Position numbers and translations under genes: made by a program
Assembly: GCA_965228905.1 (NCBI GenBank)
Contig: CBDDII010000002.1
Coordinates: 1-64,000, forward strand
DNA length: 64,000 bases
Reading direction: 5' to 3'
DNA from: CALKXV01 sp965228905
GTDB lineage: Bacteria > Pseudomonadota > Alphaproteobacteria > Rhodobacterales > Rhodobacteraceae
Shown: one piece after another, positions 7,559 to 15,121 of the stretch
How positions within the stretch are numbered: the first letter of the stretch is position 1
Layout of the letters: every line of letters begins with the position of its first letter
The notes under the pieces: generated by a model
Database searches by the model: none
Seen by the model: the letters and a program-made list of their open reading frames with translations, nothing else
What the model was told of the DNA's origin: nothing

Positions 7559-7945
7559 ATGGCACGTGATCGTCGCGTCAAGAAAAAGCCGTCGAAGAAC
7601 ATTGCGTCCGGTGTGGCGCATGTGAACTCGACCTTCAACAACACCAAGATCCTGATCTCGGACGTGCAAGGCAACGCGATTGCCTGGTCGTCCGCCGGGA
7701 CCATGGGTTTCAAGGGTTCGCGGAAATCCACGCCCTATGCCGCGCAGATGGCTGCAGAAGACGCAGGCAAGAAAGCGCAGGAACACGGCGTGCGCACTTT
7801 GGAAGTCGAAGTGCAGGGGCCGGGTTCGGGCCGGGAAAGCGCCCTTCGCGCGCTGGCTGCCGTGGGTTTCAACATCACGTCGATCCGTGACGTGACGCCG
7901 ATTGCCCACAACGGCTGCCGCCCGCCGAAGCGCCGCCGCGTTTAA
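7559..7945 (+). CDS. rpsK: 30S ribosomal protein S11
   Basis: S11 forms part of the platform of the small subunit near the E site. The 128-residue protein has HVNSTFNNTKILISDVQGN, GSRKSTPYAAQMAA and the C-terminal TPIAHNGCRPPKRRRV signature. It starts 15 bases after rpsM with AAGGGAGGG as ribosome binding site. rpsD, often next in gammaproteobacteria, is not here, as usual in this lineage. Confidence 0.97.
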   Translation: MARDRRVKKKPSKNIASGVAHVNSTFNNTKILISDVQGNAIAWSSAGTMGFKGSRKSTPYAAQMAAEDAGKKAQEHGVRTLEVEVQGPGSGRESALRALAAVGFNITSIRDVTPIAHNGCRPPKRRRV

Positions 7946-7956
7946 TTATCGTCGGG

Positions 7957-7978
7957 GTGGGCCTGATTGAAGGCCCGC
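7957..7978 (+). promoter_or_regulatory. Hairpin in rpsK-rpoA spacer
   Basis: GGGCCT (7959-7964) pairs with AGGCCC (7971-7976), with two more possible pairs outside, around loop GATTGA. There is no T run. It may modulate expression of rpoA relative to the ribosomal genes or protect transcript ends. Confidence 0.4.
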
Positions 7979-8039
7979 CAAACCTCGGGACGCTCCCGGT
8001 CTTGGACATGGGCCGGGCGCACGCATTGAGGAGACCCAC

Positions 8040-9056
8040 ATGATCCACAAGAACTGGCAGGAATTGATCAAGCCGACGCAGCTTGAAGTAAAGCCCGGTA
8101 ACGATCCCGCGCGTCAGGCAACCGTGATTGCCGAACCGCTGGAGCGTGGCTTTGGTTTGACCATGGGCAACGCGCTGCGCCGCGTGTTGATGTCGTCGCT
8201 GCAAGGTGCCGCCATCACCAGCGTTCAGATCGACAACGTCCTGCATGAATTTTCTTCCGTTGCCGGTGTGCGTGAAGACGTCACCGACATCGTTCTGAAC
8301 CTGAAAGGCGTCGCCATCCGCATGGATGTCGAAGGCCCCAAGCGTCTGTCGGTTTCCGCCAAGGGCCCCCAGGTCGTCACCGCCGGGGACATTTCCGAAG
8401 TGGCCGGGATCGAGGTTTTGAACAAGGATCACGTGATTTGCCACCTGGACGATGGCGCCGACCTGTTCATGGAACTGACCGTGGACACCGGCAAGGGTTA
8501 TGTCGCCGCCGACAAGAACCGCCCCGAGGATGCGCCGATCGGTCTCGTGCCGGTTGACGCGATCTATTCGCCGGTGCGCAAGGTGTCGTACGACGTGCAG
8601 CCGACCCGTGAAGGTCAGGTTCTGGACTATGACAAGCTGACGCTGAAGCTGGAAACCGACGGTTCGGTTTCGCCCGACGATGCCGTGGCCCTGGCCGCGC
8701 GTATCCTTCAGGACCAGCTTTCGATCTTCGTCAACTTCGACGAGCCGGAATCGGCCACACGTCAGGACGAAGACGACGGTCTGGAGTTCAACCCGCTTCT
8801 TCTGAAGAAGGTGGACGAGCTGGAGCTTTCGGTGCGTTCGGCGAACTGCCTGAAAAACGACAACATCGTTTACATCGGCGATCTGATCCAGAAGACCGAA
8901 GCCGAGATGCTGCGCACGCCGAACTTTGGTCGGAAGTCGCTGAACGAGATCAAGGAAGTGCTGTCCGGAATGGGTCTTCACCTTGGCATGGACGTCGAGG
9001 AATGGCCGCCGGAGAACATCGAGGATCTGGCCAAGAAATTCGAGGATCAGTTTTAA
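8040..9056 (+). CDS. rpoA: RNA polymerase alpha subunit
   Basis: The alpha subunit dimerises to seed RNA polymerase assembly and its C-terminal domain contacts UP elements and activators. The 338-residue protein has the N-terminal assembly block (EPLERGFGLTMGNALRRVLMSSLQGAA) and the C-terminal domain (VRSANCLKNDNIVYIGDLIQKTE...PNFGRKSLNEIKEVL). ATG 8040 follows TGAGGAGACCCAC. It is followed by a 215-base spacer before rplQ. Confidence 0.98.
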   Translation: MIHKNWQELIKPTQLEVKPGNDPARQATVIAEPLERGFGLTMGNALRRVLMSSLQGAAITSVQIDNVLHEFSSVAGVREDVTDIVLNLKGVAIRMDVEGPKRLSVSAKGPQVVTAGDISEVAGIEVLNKDHVICHLDDGADLFMELTVDTGKGYVAADKNRPEDAPIGLVPVDAIYSPVRKVSYDVQPTREGQVLDYDKLTLKLETDGSVSPDDAVALAARILQDQLSIFVNFDEPESATRQDEDDGLEFNPLLLKKVDELELSVRSANCLKNDNIVYIGDLIQKTEAEMLRTPNFGRKSLNEIKEVLSGMGLHLGMDVEEWPPENIEDLAKKFEDQF

Positions 9057-9063
9057 GATCTCG

Positions 9064-9089
9064 GTAGGGCGGGGTTAACCCCGCCTTAC
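9064..9089. repeat. Perfect-core intergenic palindrome (GGCGGGGTTAACCCCGCC)
   Basis: GTAGGGCGGGG/CCCCGCCTTAC forms a 26-base palindrome with a TTAA-type centre, placed 7 bases after the rpoA stop. It resembles the short GC-rich REP elements that occur in Rhodobacteraceae intergenic regions. As RNA it would form a stable hairpin between rpoA and rplQ. Confidence 0.7.
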
Positions 9090-9271
9090 CCCTGCGTCCA
9101 GAAGGGCGTACAAAACGGTTTTCGATACCTTCCGGGCGCGTACAAAAGTGCATCAAGGCATGTACGTCCGGAAGAATTAACGGGCAATGTAGCCCCAAGG
9201 AGAGCCGGTGACACGCATCGCCGGCCAGACAAAGCAAAAACGCCCGTAGAGGGCACATTAGGAGAAGAAAC

Positions 9272-9694
9272 ATGCGTCACGCACGAGGCTATCGCCGCCT
9301 GAACCGCACCCATGAGCACCGCAAAGCTCTGTTCGCCAACATGGCCGGGTCGCTGATCGAACACGAACAAATCAAGACCACGCTGCCCAAGGCCAAAGAG
9401 CTTAAGCGCGTCATGGACAAGCTGATCACCCTTGGCAAACGCGGTGATCTGCACGCCCGCCGTCAGGCGGCCGCACGTCTGAAACAGGACATGCACGTTG
9501 CGAAACTGTTCGAGGTCCTGGGCCCGCGCTACAAAGAGCGTACCGGCGGTTATACCCGCGTTCTGAAGGCCGGTTTCCGCTATGGCGATATGGCTCCGAT
9601 GGCGATCATCGAGTTGGTCGACCGCGATGCCGACGCCAAGGGTGCTGCCGATCGCGAACGTCTCGCCGCTGAAGAGGCCGCTGCGGACGAATAA
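9272..9694 (+). CDS. rplQ: 50S ribosomal protein L17
   Basis: L17 is a large-subunit protein near the exit tunnel. The N-terminal signature MRHARGYRRLNRTHEHRKAL is unmistakable; the full product is 140 residues with an alanine/glutamate-rich C-terminal tail. A TAGGAGAAGAAAC ribosome binding site precedes ATG 9272. The gene ends the alpha operon and is followed by a strong terminator. Confidence 0.97.
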   Translation: MRHARGYRRLNRTHEHRKALFANMAGSLIEHEQIKTTLPKAKELKRVMDKLITLGKRGDLHARRQAAARLKQDMHVAKLFEVLGPRYKERTGGYTRVLKAGFRYGDMAPMAIIELVDRDADAKGAADRERLAAEEAAADE

Positions 9695-9716
9695 GCCAAG
9701 TACTTCATGAATTTAG

Positions 9717-9747
9717 AAAGCCGCCCTGCCACCAGGGCGGCTTTTTT
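9717..9747. terminator. Rho-independent terminator after rplQ
   Basis: AAAGCCGCCCTG / CAGGGCGGCTTT with a CCAC loop forms a 12-bp stem followed by a run of T. A run of A precedes the stem, so it could also serve the minus-strand reading frame that ends at 9746. Confidence 0.93.
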
Positions 9748-9925
9748 AATGCGCTTCCGATCTTTGTCGCAAGGCAATCGTGAGGGATGTCAGAAGCCGT
9801 TTTTCAAGCGCAGGGCCTCTCAGCCCGACCGGAGAGCTCATTTTCAGAAACTCGAACAGGGTCGCCGTATCCGTCAAAGGCACATCTGTCTTGTCCGATG
9901 AAACTTTAATCAATGCTTCAGCCAT
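9746..9925 (-). CDS. Putative 59-residue protein divergent from luxR
   Basis: A minus-strand frame (MAEALIKVSSDKTDVPLTD...) ends immediately at the rplQ terminator and begins 65 bases from the lux-box-like dyad upstream of luxR. The product is soluble, with a predicted helical C-terminus rich in Arg/Lys/Leu. Upstream in-frame starts exist at 9937 and 9964. The ribosome binding site (CGAGGA) is poorly spaced. No family recognised; a small quorum-sensing-controlled gene is possible but unproven. Confidence 0.3.
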   Translation of the reverse strand: MAEALIKVSSDKTDVPLTDTATLFEFLKMSSPVGLRGPALEKRLLTSLTIALRQRSEAH

Positions 9926-9971
9926 GTTTATGCGCATTCCTCGAATGAAGATTTCTGAATACAATTTAAGG

Positions 9972-10009
9972 TTGACTGGAGTTGACGCAACTTGTCTAAA
10001 AGGACAGGT
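9972..10009 (+). promoter_or_regulatory. luxR promoter with lux-box-like inverted repeat
   Basis: TTGACT (9972-9977) and TCTAAA (9995-10000) are 17 bases apart and form a plausible promoter. A 20-base dyad, ACTTGTCTAAAAGGACAGGT (9990-10009), has arms matching in 6 of 8 positions and fits the ACCTGnnnn...CAGGT lux-box pattern. It covers the -10 element, which would favour LuxR-type repression or autoregulation if this is the used promoter. Confidence 0.6.
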
Positions 10010-10075
10010 AGGCTTTCATGTTTTCAAGGATCCGCGCGTTTCACTACGCCGCGGGCAATGCAATGAGTGTGCTTC

Positions 10076-10747
10076 ATGTGGCGCGACAACGAACCTTATG
10101 ATTTTGTCGAGAACAAGCGTCGGAAATCCGGTTCGGATCGTGATGAAAAGTCGCTGTCCGCGAATCTGGATGCCCTGGCGCGTCTGGCGCCTTGCGGTTT
10201 TTCTGCCGGTTTGCACATCCGTTTCGCCTCGCCTCTGATCTATGTACGGACTTACGACGAAGCCTGGACAAAGTTTTACGACGAGAATGCTTATGCTCTT
10301 CGGGATCCTCTTGTTTTCTGGGGATTGGGTGTGAAGGGTTCGACACGGTGGAGCGCTATCAAGCTTCCTGATCCGTTCAACATTCTCGGGCAGGCCAAAT
10401 GTTACGGGCTTGCATATGGGGCTGTGATTTCCTGTGGGCCGATCACCTCGCGCAGTATCGTGGGGATGGCACACAACGAGCGTGAGTTTACGGACGAAGA
10501 AATCGCCGAAGCTGAGAGGATCGTGCACAATCTTCATTATGCGGCCGAGCCCCCGACCGAACTGACGCCAGCGCAAGTGGAAGCGCTGCGTCTGCTAGCT
10601 GATGGGGACCGGCATGCTGCCGCAGCTGCAAAACTAGGAATTTCAGAAAGTGCCTTCAAGGCGCGCTTGCAGTCGGCGAGGGTTCGGCTAGGGGCGCGAA
10701 CGACTGCCCAGGCGCTCAAGAAGGCCCGAGAGTACCAGCTTTTATAG
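10076..10747 (+). CDS. LuxR-family autoinducer-binding transcriptional regulator
   Basis: The N-terminal half carries the acyl-homoserine-lactone pocket residues of LuxR proteins: the W/Y pattern in WTKFYDENAYALRDP, a following W, and the G in CYGLAYGAVI. The C-terminal ~60 residues (LTPAQVEALRLLADGD...AAKLGISESAFKARLQSARVRLGARTTAQA) form the LuxR/GerE helix-turn-helix. ATG 10076 gives 223 residues; a GTG at 10067 is an alternative and neither has a strong ribosome binding site. It lies 52 bases upstream of luxI on the same strand, the usual paired arrangement, and has a lux-box-like site upstream. Confidence 0.92.
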   Translation: MWRDNEPYDFVENKRRKSGSDRDEKSLSANLDALARLAPCGFSAGLHIRFASPLIYVRTYDEAWTKFYDENAYALRDPLVFWGLGVKGSTRWSAIKLPDPFNILGQAKCYGLAYGAVISCGPITSRSIVGMAHNEREFTDEEIAEAERIVHNLHYAAEPPTELTPAQVEALRLLADGDRHAAAAAKLGISESAFKARLQSARVRLGARTTAQALKKAREYQLL

Positions 10748-10767
10748 GCAGGTCCGGCTCTCCTTCA

Positions 10768-10781
10768 GGTTTTCTCAAACC
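10768..10781 (+). promoter_or_regulatory. Short inverted repeat between luxR and luxI
   Basis: GGTTT/AAACC arms around TCTC lie 19 bases before the luxI start, directly upstream of its CTGGAGG ribosome binding site. It is shorter than a lux box and could be an operator half or an mRNA hairpin affecting LuxI translation. Confidence 0.3.
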
Positions 10782-10799
10782 AGACTGGAGGCTGTACCA

Positions 10800-11390
10800 A
10801 TGCAAGTAACAACACTTTCCTACGACAATTTGCACAACCATGGCGAGTTGTTTGCCAACATGTTTCGCGCGAGACGGGAAACATTCATCGGACACAAGAA
10901 ATGGGATCTGCCCGAAGCCAATGGCATGGAGTTCGACCAATACGACACTCCGGCCAGTAGGTGGGTCGCGGTTCACGAGTTTGGCCGTGTCCTGGCCGGG
11001 GTGCGTCTGACGCCGACCACCGCGCGTTGCGGCATCTACAGCTATATGATCCGTGATGCCCAACTGGGCTTGCTGGACAGCCTGCCGAAAGACCTTTTGT
11101 TCGAAGAAGCCCCGGTCGCGACGCATGTCTGGGAATCGAGCCGCGTGTTCGTTTCCCATGACGTGCCGTCGAAGCTGCGGCTTCGGGTGCAATGTGCGCT
11201 GATCGACGAAATGGTGCGTTCGGCCCGGACCTTTGGTGCGACTTCGCTGATTGGCATCGTGCCCGAGCATAGCCCGCGTTTGGCACGGCGCACCGGGATT
11301 GACTGTGTTGCCGCGGGCCGAGTGATCGAGACGGATGATGGCGACCGCAGCGTCTGCATCAATATCTCGCTGGCAACCAAGCTGCACTAG
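10800..11390 (+). CDS. Acyl-homoserine-lactone synthase (LuxI family)
   Basis: The enzyme makes N-acyl-homoserine lactone from S-adenosylmethionine and acyl-ACP. The 196-residue protein has the invariant LuxI residues at the same positions as in LuxI: R25, F29, W35, E44, D46, D49 and R70, and the later ESSR motif (E112, R115). The usual Phe84 is Ile. A CTGGAGG ribosome binding site precedes ATG 10800. It follows luxR and precedes rarA, so the pair is a small quorum-sensing island between ribosomal and DNA-repair genes. The acyl-chain specificity cannot be read from sequence. Confidence 0.94.
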   Translation: MQVTTLSYDNLHNHGELFANMFRARRETFIGHKKWDLPEANGMEFDQYDTPASRWVAVHEFGRVLAGVRLTPTTARCGIYSYMIRDAQLGLLDSLPKDLLFEEAPVATHVWESSRVFVSHDVPSKLRLRVQCALIDEMVRSARTFGATSLIGIVPEHSPRLARRTGIDCVAAGRVIETDDGDRSVCINISLATKLH

Positions 11391-11437
11391 GCGAAAAGGC
11401 TTCCAGTCAACGCGGCGGGGGCGTAGCCTTTGCCGCG

Positions 11438-12745
11438 ATGGCTGACCTTTTCGATACCACAGCACAGACCGCAGACACTGGCCCTCGCCCGCTGGCCGAT
11501 CTTTTGCGTCCGAAGACGCTTGGCGAGGTGATCGGGCAAGAAGACGTGCTTGGCCCCGATGGCCCCTTGGGCGCGATGCTGGCGGCTGGCACCCTTGGGT
11601 CGTTGATACTTTGGGGGCCGCCCGGCGTCGGAAAGACGACGATTGCGCGACTCTTGGCGGATGAGACCGATCTGACCTTCGTTCAGATCAGCGCGATATT
11701 CACCGGTGTTCCCGACCTGAAGAAGGTGTTCGAGGCGGCAAGGCTGCGGCGGCAGAACGGGCAGGGCACCCTGTTGTTCGTCGATGAAATTCACCGTTTC
11801 AACAAGGCGCAGCAGGACGGTTTCCTGCCCCTGATGGAAGACGGCACGATTCTTCTGGTCGGCGCGACGACCGAGAACCCGTCGTTTGAGTTGAATGCCG
11901 CCTTGTTGTCGCGGGCGCAGGTCATGGTTCTGAAGCGTCTGTCGCTGGCGGAGCTTGAACGCCTGGCGCAGCGGGCCGAGGCCGCATTGGAGAAGGCCTT
12001 GCCCCTGGACGGGCCCGCCCGCGAGGCGCTTCTGGAGATGGCCGACGGCGACGGGCGCGCCCTGCTGAACCTGGTCGAACAGGTGGCCGGATGGAAGGTT
12101 GAAGGTAAGCTGGATACGGGCGGGTTAACCAAACGGTTGATGCGTCGGGCCGCTCAGTACGACAAGTCCGGCGATGCCCATTACAACCTGATCTCGGCGC
12201 TCCATAAATCCGTCAGGGGCTCTGACCCCGACGCGGCGCTTTACTGGTTCGCCCGGATGCTGGAAGGCGGTGAAGACCCGCGTTTCCTGGCCCGCCGGAT
12301 CACCCGAATGGCGGTCGAGGATATAGGGCTTGCCGACCCGCAGGCGCAGACGATCTGCATCGACGCCTGGAACACCTATGAACGGCTTGGTTCGCCAGAG
12401 GGCGAATTGGCACTGGCGCAGGCCGTGACCTATCTGGCGCTGGCCCCCAAGTCGAACGCCGGTTACGTGGCCTACAAGGCGGCGCGTTCGGCGGCCAAGG
12501 CGACCGGGTCGGAACCTCCGCCCAAGATCATCCTGAACGCGCCGACCGGGTTGATGAAGGAACAGGGTTATGGCGATGGCTATGCCTATGACCACGATGC
12601 CGAGGATGGGTTTTCCGGCCAGAACTACTTTCCCGATGGTATGAAGCGGCCAGTCTATTACCAACCGGTCGAACGGGGGTTCGAGCGGGAGTTGAAGCGG
12701 CGGCTGGACTATTTCGTCAAGCTCCGCACCAAGCGGCAGAGTTGA
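11438..12745 (+). CDS. rarA: Replication-associated recombination protein A (AAA+ ATPase, RarA/MgsA)
   Basis: RarA is a clamp-loader-like AAA+ protein acting at stalled replication forks. The 435-residue protein has Walker A GPPGVGKTT at 60-68, Walker B LLFVDEIHRF with DEIH at 116-119, sensor 1 GATTENPSFE, and the C-terminal tetramerisation region (HYNLISALHKSVRGSDPDAALYW). Its gene order with crcB, an RluC-type synthase and ATP12 is typical of Rhodobacteraceae. The end is 32 bases from the crcB ATG. Confidence 0.95.
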   Translation: MADLFDTTAQTADTGPRPLADLLRPKTLGEVIGQEDVLGPDGPLGAMLAAGTLGSLILWGPPGVGKTTIARLLADETDLTFVQISAIFTGVPDLKKVFEAARLRRQNGQGTLLFVDEIHRFNKAQQDGFLPLMEDGTILLVGATTENPSFELNAALLSRAQVMVLKRLSLAELERLAQRAEAALEKALPLDGPAREALLEMADGDGRALLNLVEQVAGWKVEGKLDTGGLTKRLMRRAAQYDKSGDAHYNLISALHKSVRGSDPDAALYWFARMLEGGEDPRFLARRITRMAVEDIGLADPQAQTICIDAWNTYERLGSPEGELALAQAVTYLALAPKSNAGYVAYKAARSAAKATGSEPPPKIILNAPTGLMKEQGYGDGYAYDHDAEDGFSGQNYFPDGMKRPVYYQPVERGFERELKRRLDYFVKLRTKRQS

Positions 12746-12777
12746 CAAGCCCCGCCCCGCGCGACAAACGAGCCTCC

Positions 12778-13158
12778 ATGTTCGGCACCTTACTTTCCGT
12801 GGCAGCAGGCGGCGCGATTGGCGCCAGCCTTCGGTATCTGACCGGGGTTGGCCTGTTCCGTCTGATCGGGCCAACGTCCTTTCCGGTGGCGATCATCACG
12901 GTCAATGTCGTGGGGTCGTTCCTGATGGGGGTCTTCGTGGTTCTGGCCGCGCATCGGAGTCTGACGCATCTGTCGCCCTTCGTGATGACTGGCATTCTGG
13001 GCGGGTTCACGACGTTCTCGGCCTTTTCGCTGGAGGCGGTGACGCTTTATGAGCGCGGAGACGTTTGGCAGGCAGGGCTTTATGTGGCCGTTTCGGTCGT
13101 GTGCTCGATCCTGGCGCTGTTCGTCGGACTGGGCCTTGCACGGTGGATGCTGGCATGA
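12778..13158 (+). CDS. crcB: Fluoride efflux channel CrcB/Fluc
   Basis: CrcB homologues form dual-topology fluoride channels. ATG 12778 gives 126 residues with four membrane helices, the motifs GGAIGASLRY, NVVGSFLMG and GGFTTFSAFSLE. An in-frame TTG at 12742 that overlaps the rarA stop is less likely. No fluoride riboswitch precedes it, since it is embedded in an operon. Its stop overlaps the next start (ATGA). Confidence 0.93.
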   Translation: MFGTLLSVAAGGAIGASLRYLTGVGLFRLIGPTSFPVAIITVNVVGSFLMGVFVVLAAHRSLTHLSPFVMTGILGGFTTFSAFSLEAVTLYERGDVWQAGLYVAVSVVCSILALFVGLGLARWMLA

Positions 13159-14204
13159 GCGGTGTCCAGATGATCGAGGTGGCCGAGGGCGAAGGCGATC
13201 AGCGCATTGACCGCTGGCTGCGCAGGCGCTTTCCGCAGGTTCAGCAGGGCCGGATCGAAAAGATGTGCCGCAAGGGGGAGTTGCGGCTTGACGGCGGGCG
13301 CGTGAAATCCTCGACCAGAGTTGAGGTGGGCCAAGTTGTGCGCGTGCCGCCCCTGCCGGAAGGCAAGGCCCCTGCGCCCAAGCCCAAATCGGCGGTGTCG
13401 GATGACGATGCGCGTATGATCCGCGATGCGGTCATCTATCGAGACGACCACATCATCGCGCTGAACAAGCCTCCGGGCCTGGCCACACAGGGCGGATCAA
13501 AGCAAACGCGCCACGTGGACGGTTTGGCCGAGGCTTTGCGGTTCGGATACGACGACAAGCCGCGTCTCGTGCATCGGTTGGACAAGGACACCTCCGGCGT
13601 TCTTCTTCTGGCCCGCACCCGCGAAATCGCCGGCGCGTTGACCAAGGCGTTTCGGGCGCGGGATGCACGCAAGATATATTGGGCAGTTGTTGCCGGTAGC
13701 CCCAGCCCCCGCCTGGGGACTATCCGTTTCGGTCTGGTCAAGGCGGCGGGACATGGCGCGAAGGGTGAAAACGAGAAGATGCGTGCAATTCATCCCGGCG
13801 ATGTCGATGCGACACCGGGGGCCAAGCACGCAACCACGGATTACGCCGTCTTGTCGTCGCTTGGCACGCGGGCAAGTTGGGTCGCTATGGTGCCGGTGAC
13901 AGGCCGTACCCACCAGTTGCGCGCCCATATGGCCGAAATCGGCCATCCGATTGTTGGCGATGGCAAGTACGGCGGGTCCGGGCAGGAAAACCTGGGCGAT
14001 GGCTGGGGCGCGCAATTGGGCGGCGAGATCAGCCGCAAGCTGCACCTCCATGCCCGCAGCCTTTCGCTGGTTCATCCGGTAACCGGAAATCGGCTGGTTC
14101 TGACGGCACCTTTGCCCGAACACATGCAGCGCACATGGGAAACCCTGGACTGGCACGTGTCGGATGCGCCTGCGGATCCCTTCGAGGATGAGGATTGGGG
14201 ATGA
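13155..14204 (+). CDS. rluC: RluA-family pseudouridine synthase (RluC type)
   Basis: The enzyme isomerises specific uridines of 23S rRNA. ATG 13155 overlaps crcB by 4 bases and gives 349 residues: an S4 RNA-binding domain (about residues 15-65), then the catalytic domain with HRLDKDTSG containing catalytic Asp143, followed by ARKIYWAVVAG and GRTHQLRAHMAEIGHPIVGD. The S4 domain plus these motifs point to RluC/RluD rather than RluA; the exact target uridines are inferred only. The stop overlaps the ATP12 start. Confidence 0.9.
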   Translation: MSGVQMIEVAEGEGDQRIDRWLRRRFPQVQQGRIEKMCRKGELRLDGGRVKSSTRVEVGQVVRVPPLPEGKAPAPKPKSAVSDDDARMIRDAVIYRDDHIIALNKPPGLATQGGSKQTRHVDGLAEALRFGYDDKPRLVHRLDKDTSGVLLLARTREIAGALTKAFRARDARKIYWAVVAGSPSPRLGTIRFGLVKAAGHGAKGENEKMRAIHPGDVDATPGAKHATTDYAVLSSLGTRASWVAMVPVTGRTHQLRAHMAEIGHPIVGDGKYGGSGQENLGDGWGAQLGGEISRKLHLHARSLSLVHPVTGNRLVLTAPLPEHMQRTWETLDWHVSDAPADPFEDEDWG

Positions 14205-14905
14205 GCGAATGGGCGATGAAACGGTTTTGGAAGGCTGTCACGGTCGAGCCGGAGGGCGCGGGATTCGCAGTGCGCCTGGATGGGCGGTCGATCAAGACAC
14301 CTGCCAAGCGCCTGCTTCAGGTGCCGAGCGAAGCCATGGCCACGCGGATCGCCGAAGAGTGGGAAGCACAGGTAGAAATCGTCGATCCGACGGTGATGCC
14401 CTGGACGCGCTCGGCCAACGCCGCAATCGACAAGGTGGCCGTACAAAGGGCCGAGGTCATGGCGCATCTGACCGACTACGCGGGCAGTGACCTTCTTTGT
14501 TATCGCGCCGACGGTCCTGACAGCCTGGTCGCCCGTCAGCAGGAAACCTGGGATCCGGTGCTGGAGTGGCTGGCCGGCCGTTTCGACGTGCGCCTTGCCA
14601 CCACGGCAGGGGTCATGCCGGTTGCGCAAACGCCCGACGATGTGGCCCGTCTTGCCCGAACGATGGAGCCGATGTCGGACTACCAATTGACCGGATTCTA
14701 CGATCTGGTCACGCTTTCGGGTTCCTTTGGGCTGGCCTTGGCGACGGCCTACGAATTTCAATCGGCGGCGGAATCCTGGGCTGCTTCGCGTCTGGACGAG
14801 GTCTGGCAGATCGAACAATGGGGCGAAGACGAAGAGGCGGCAGAGGTCGCAGAGCTTAAAAAACAGGCGTTTTTTCACGCCACGGAAGTTTATTTTGCAG
14901 GCTGA
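14201..14905 (+). CDS. ATP12-family F1-ATPase assembly chaperone
   Basis: ATP12 proteins assist assembly of the F1 alpha subunit. ATG 14201 overlaps the preceding stop (ATGA) and gives 234 residues. Family features are the N-terminal FWKAVTVEPEGAGFAVRLDGR, the PWTRSANAAIDKV block, and the DLLCYRADGP and W..VLEW motifs. The alphaproteobacterial homologue is usually found in this gene neighbourhood. About 215 bases without a gene follow before aapJ. Confidence 0.9.
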   Translation: MSEWAMKRFWKAVTVEPEGAGFAVRLDGRSIKTPAKRLLQVPSEAMATRIAEEWEAQVEIVDPTVMPWTRSANAAIDKVAVQRAEVMAHLTDYAGSDLLCYRADGPDSLVARQQETWDPVLEWLAGRFDVRLATTAGVMPVAQTPDDVARLARTMEPMSDYQLTGFYDLVTLSGSFGLALATAYEFQSAAESWAASRLDEVWQIEQWGEDEEAAEVAELKKQAFFHATEVYFAG

Positions 14906-15121
14906 AAAGAATCGGCAAGCTGCTGATTTGGAACGCGAATAGCTTACTTGATTTGTCTGACTTTTTTCCCGCTTGCCCTTGACGTCTGCCCAGAAATCCA
15001 GCCAAATTCCGCGCGTCTGATGGCGATAACGCTGTCTGGATCAATTAAATCGGACTTGTTGGGGTGAATGGGGCCCAACAGGCCCCCGCCAGAGATGGTG
15101 GGAACTCAGGAAGAGGTAAAC

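Noticed and set aside
12742..12778. Fluoride riboswitch before crcB
   Set aside because: crcB starts within 35 bases of the rarA stop, leaving no room, and no riboswitch-like pairing was seen.
14979..15007. Promoter for aapJ (TTGACG with CCAAAT)
   Set aside because: The -35 fits but the -10 is poor at 17 or 18 bases; not strong enough to list as a feature.
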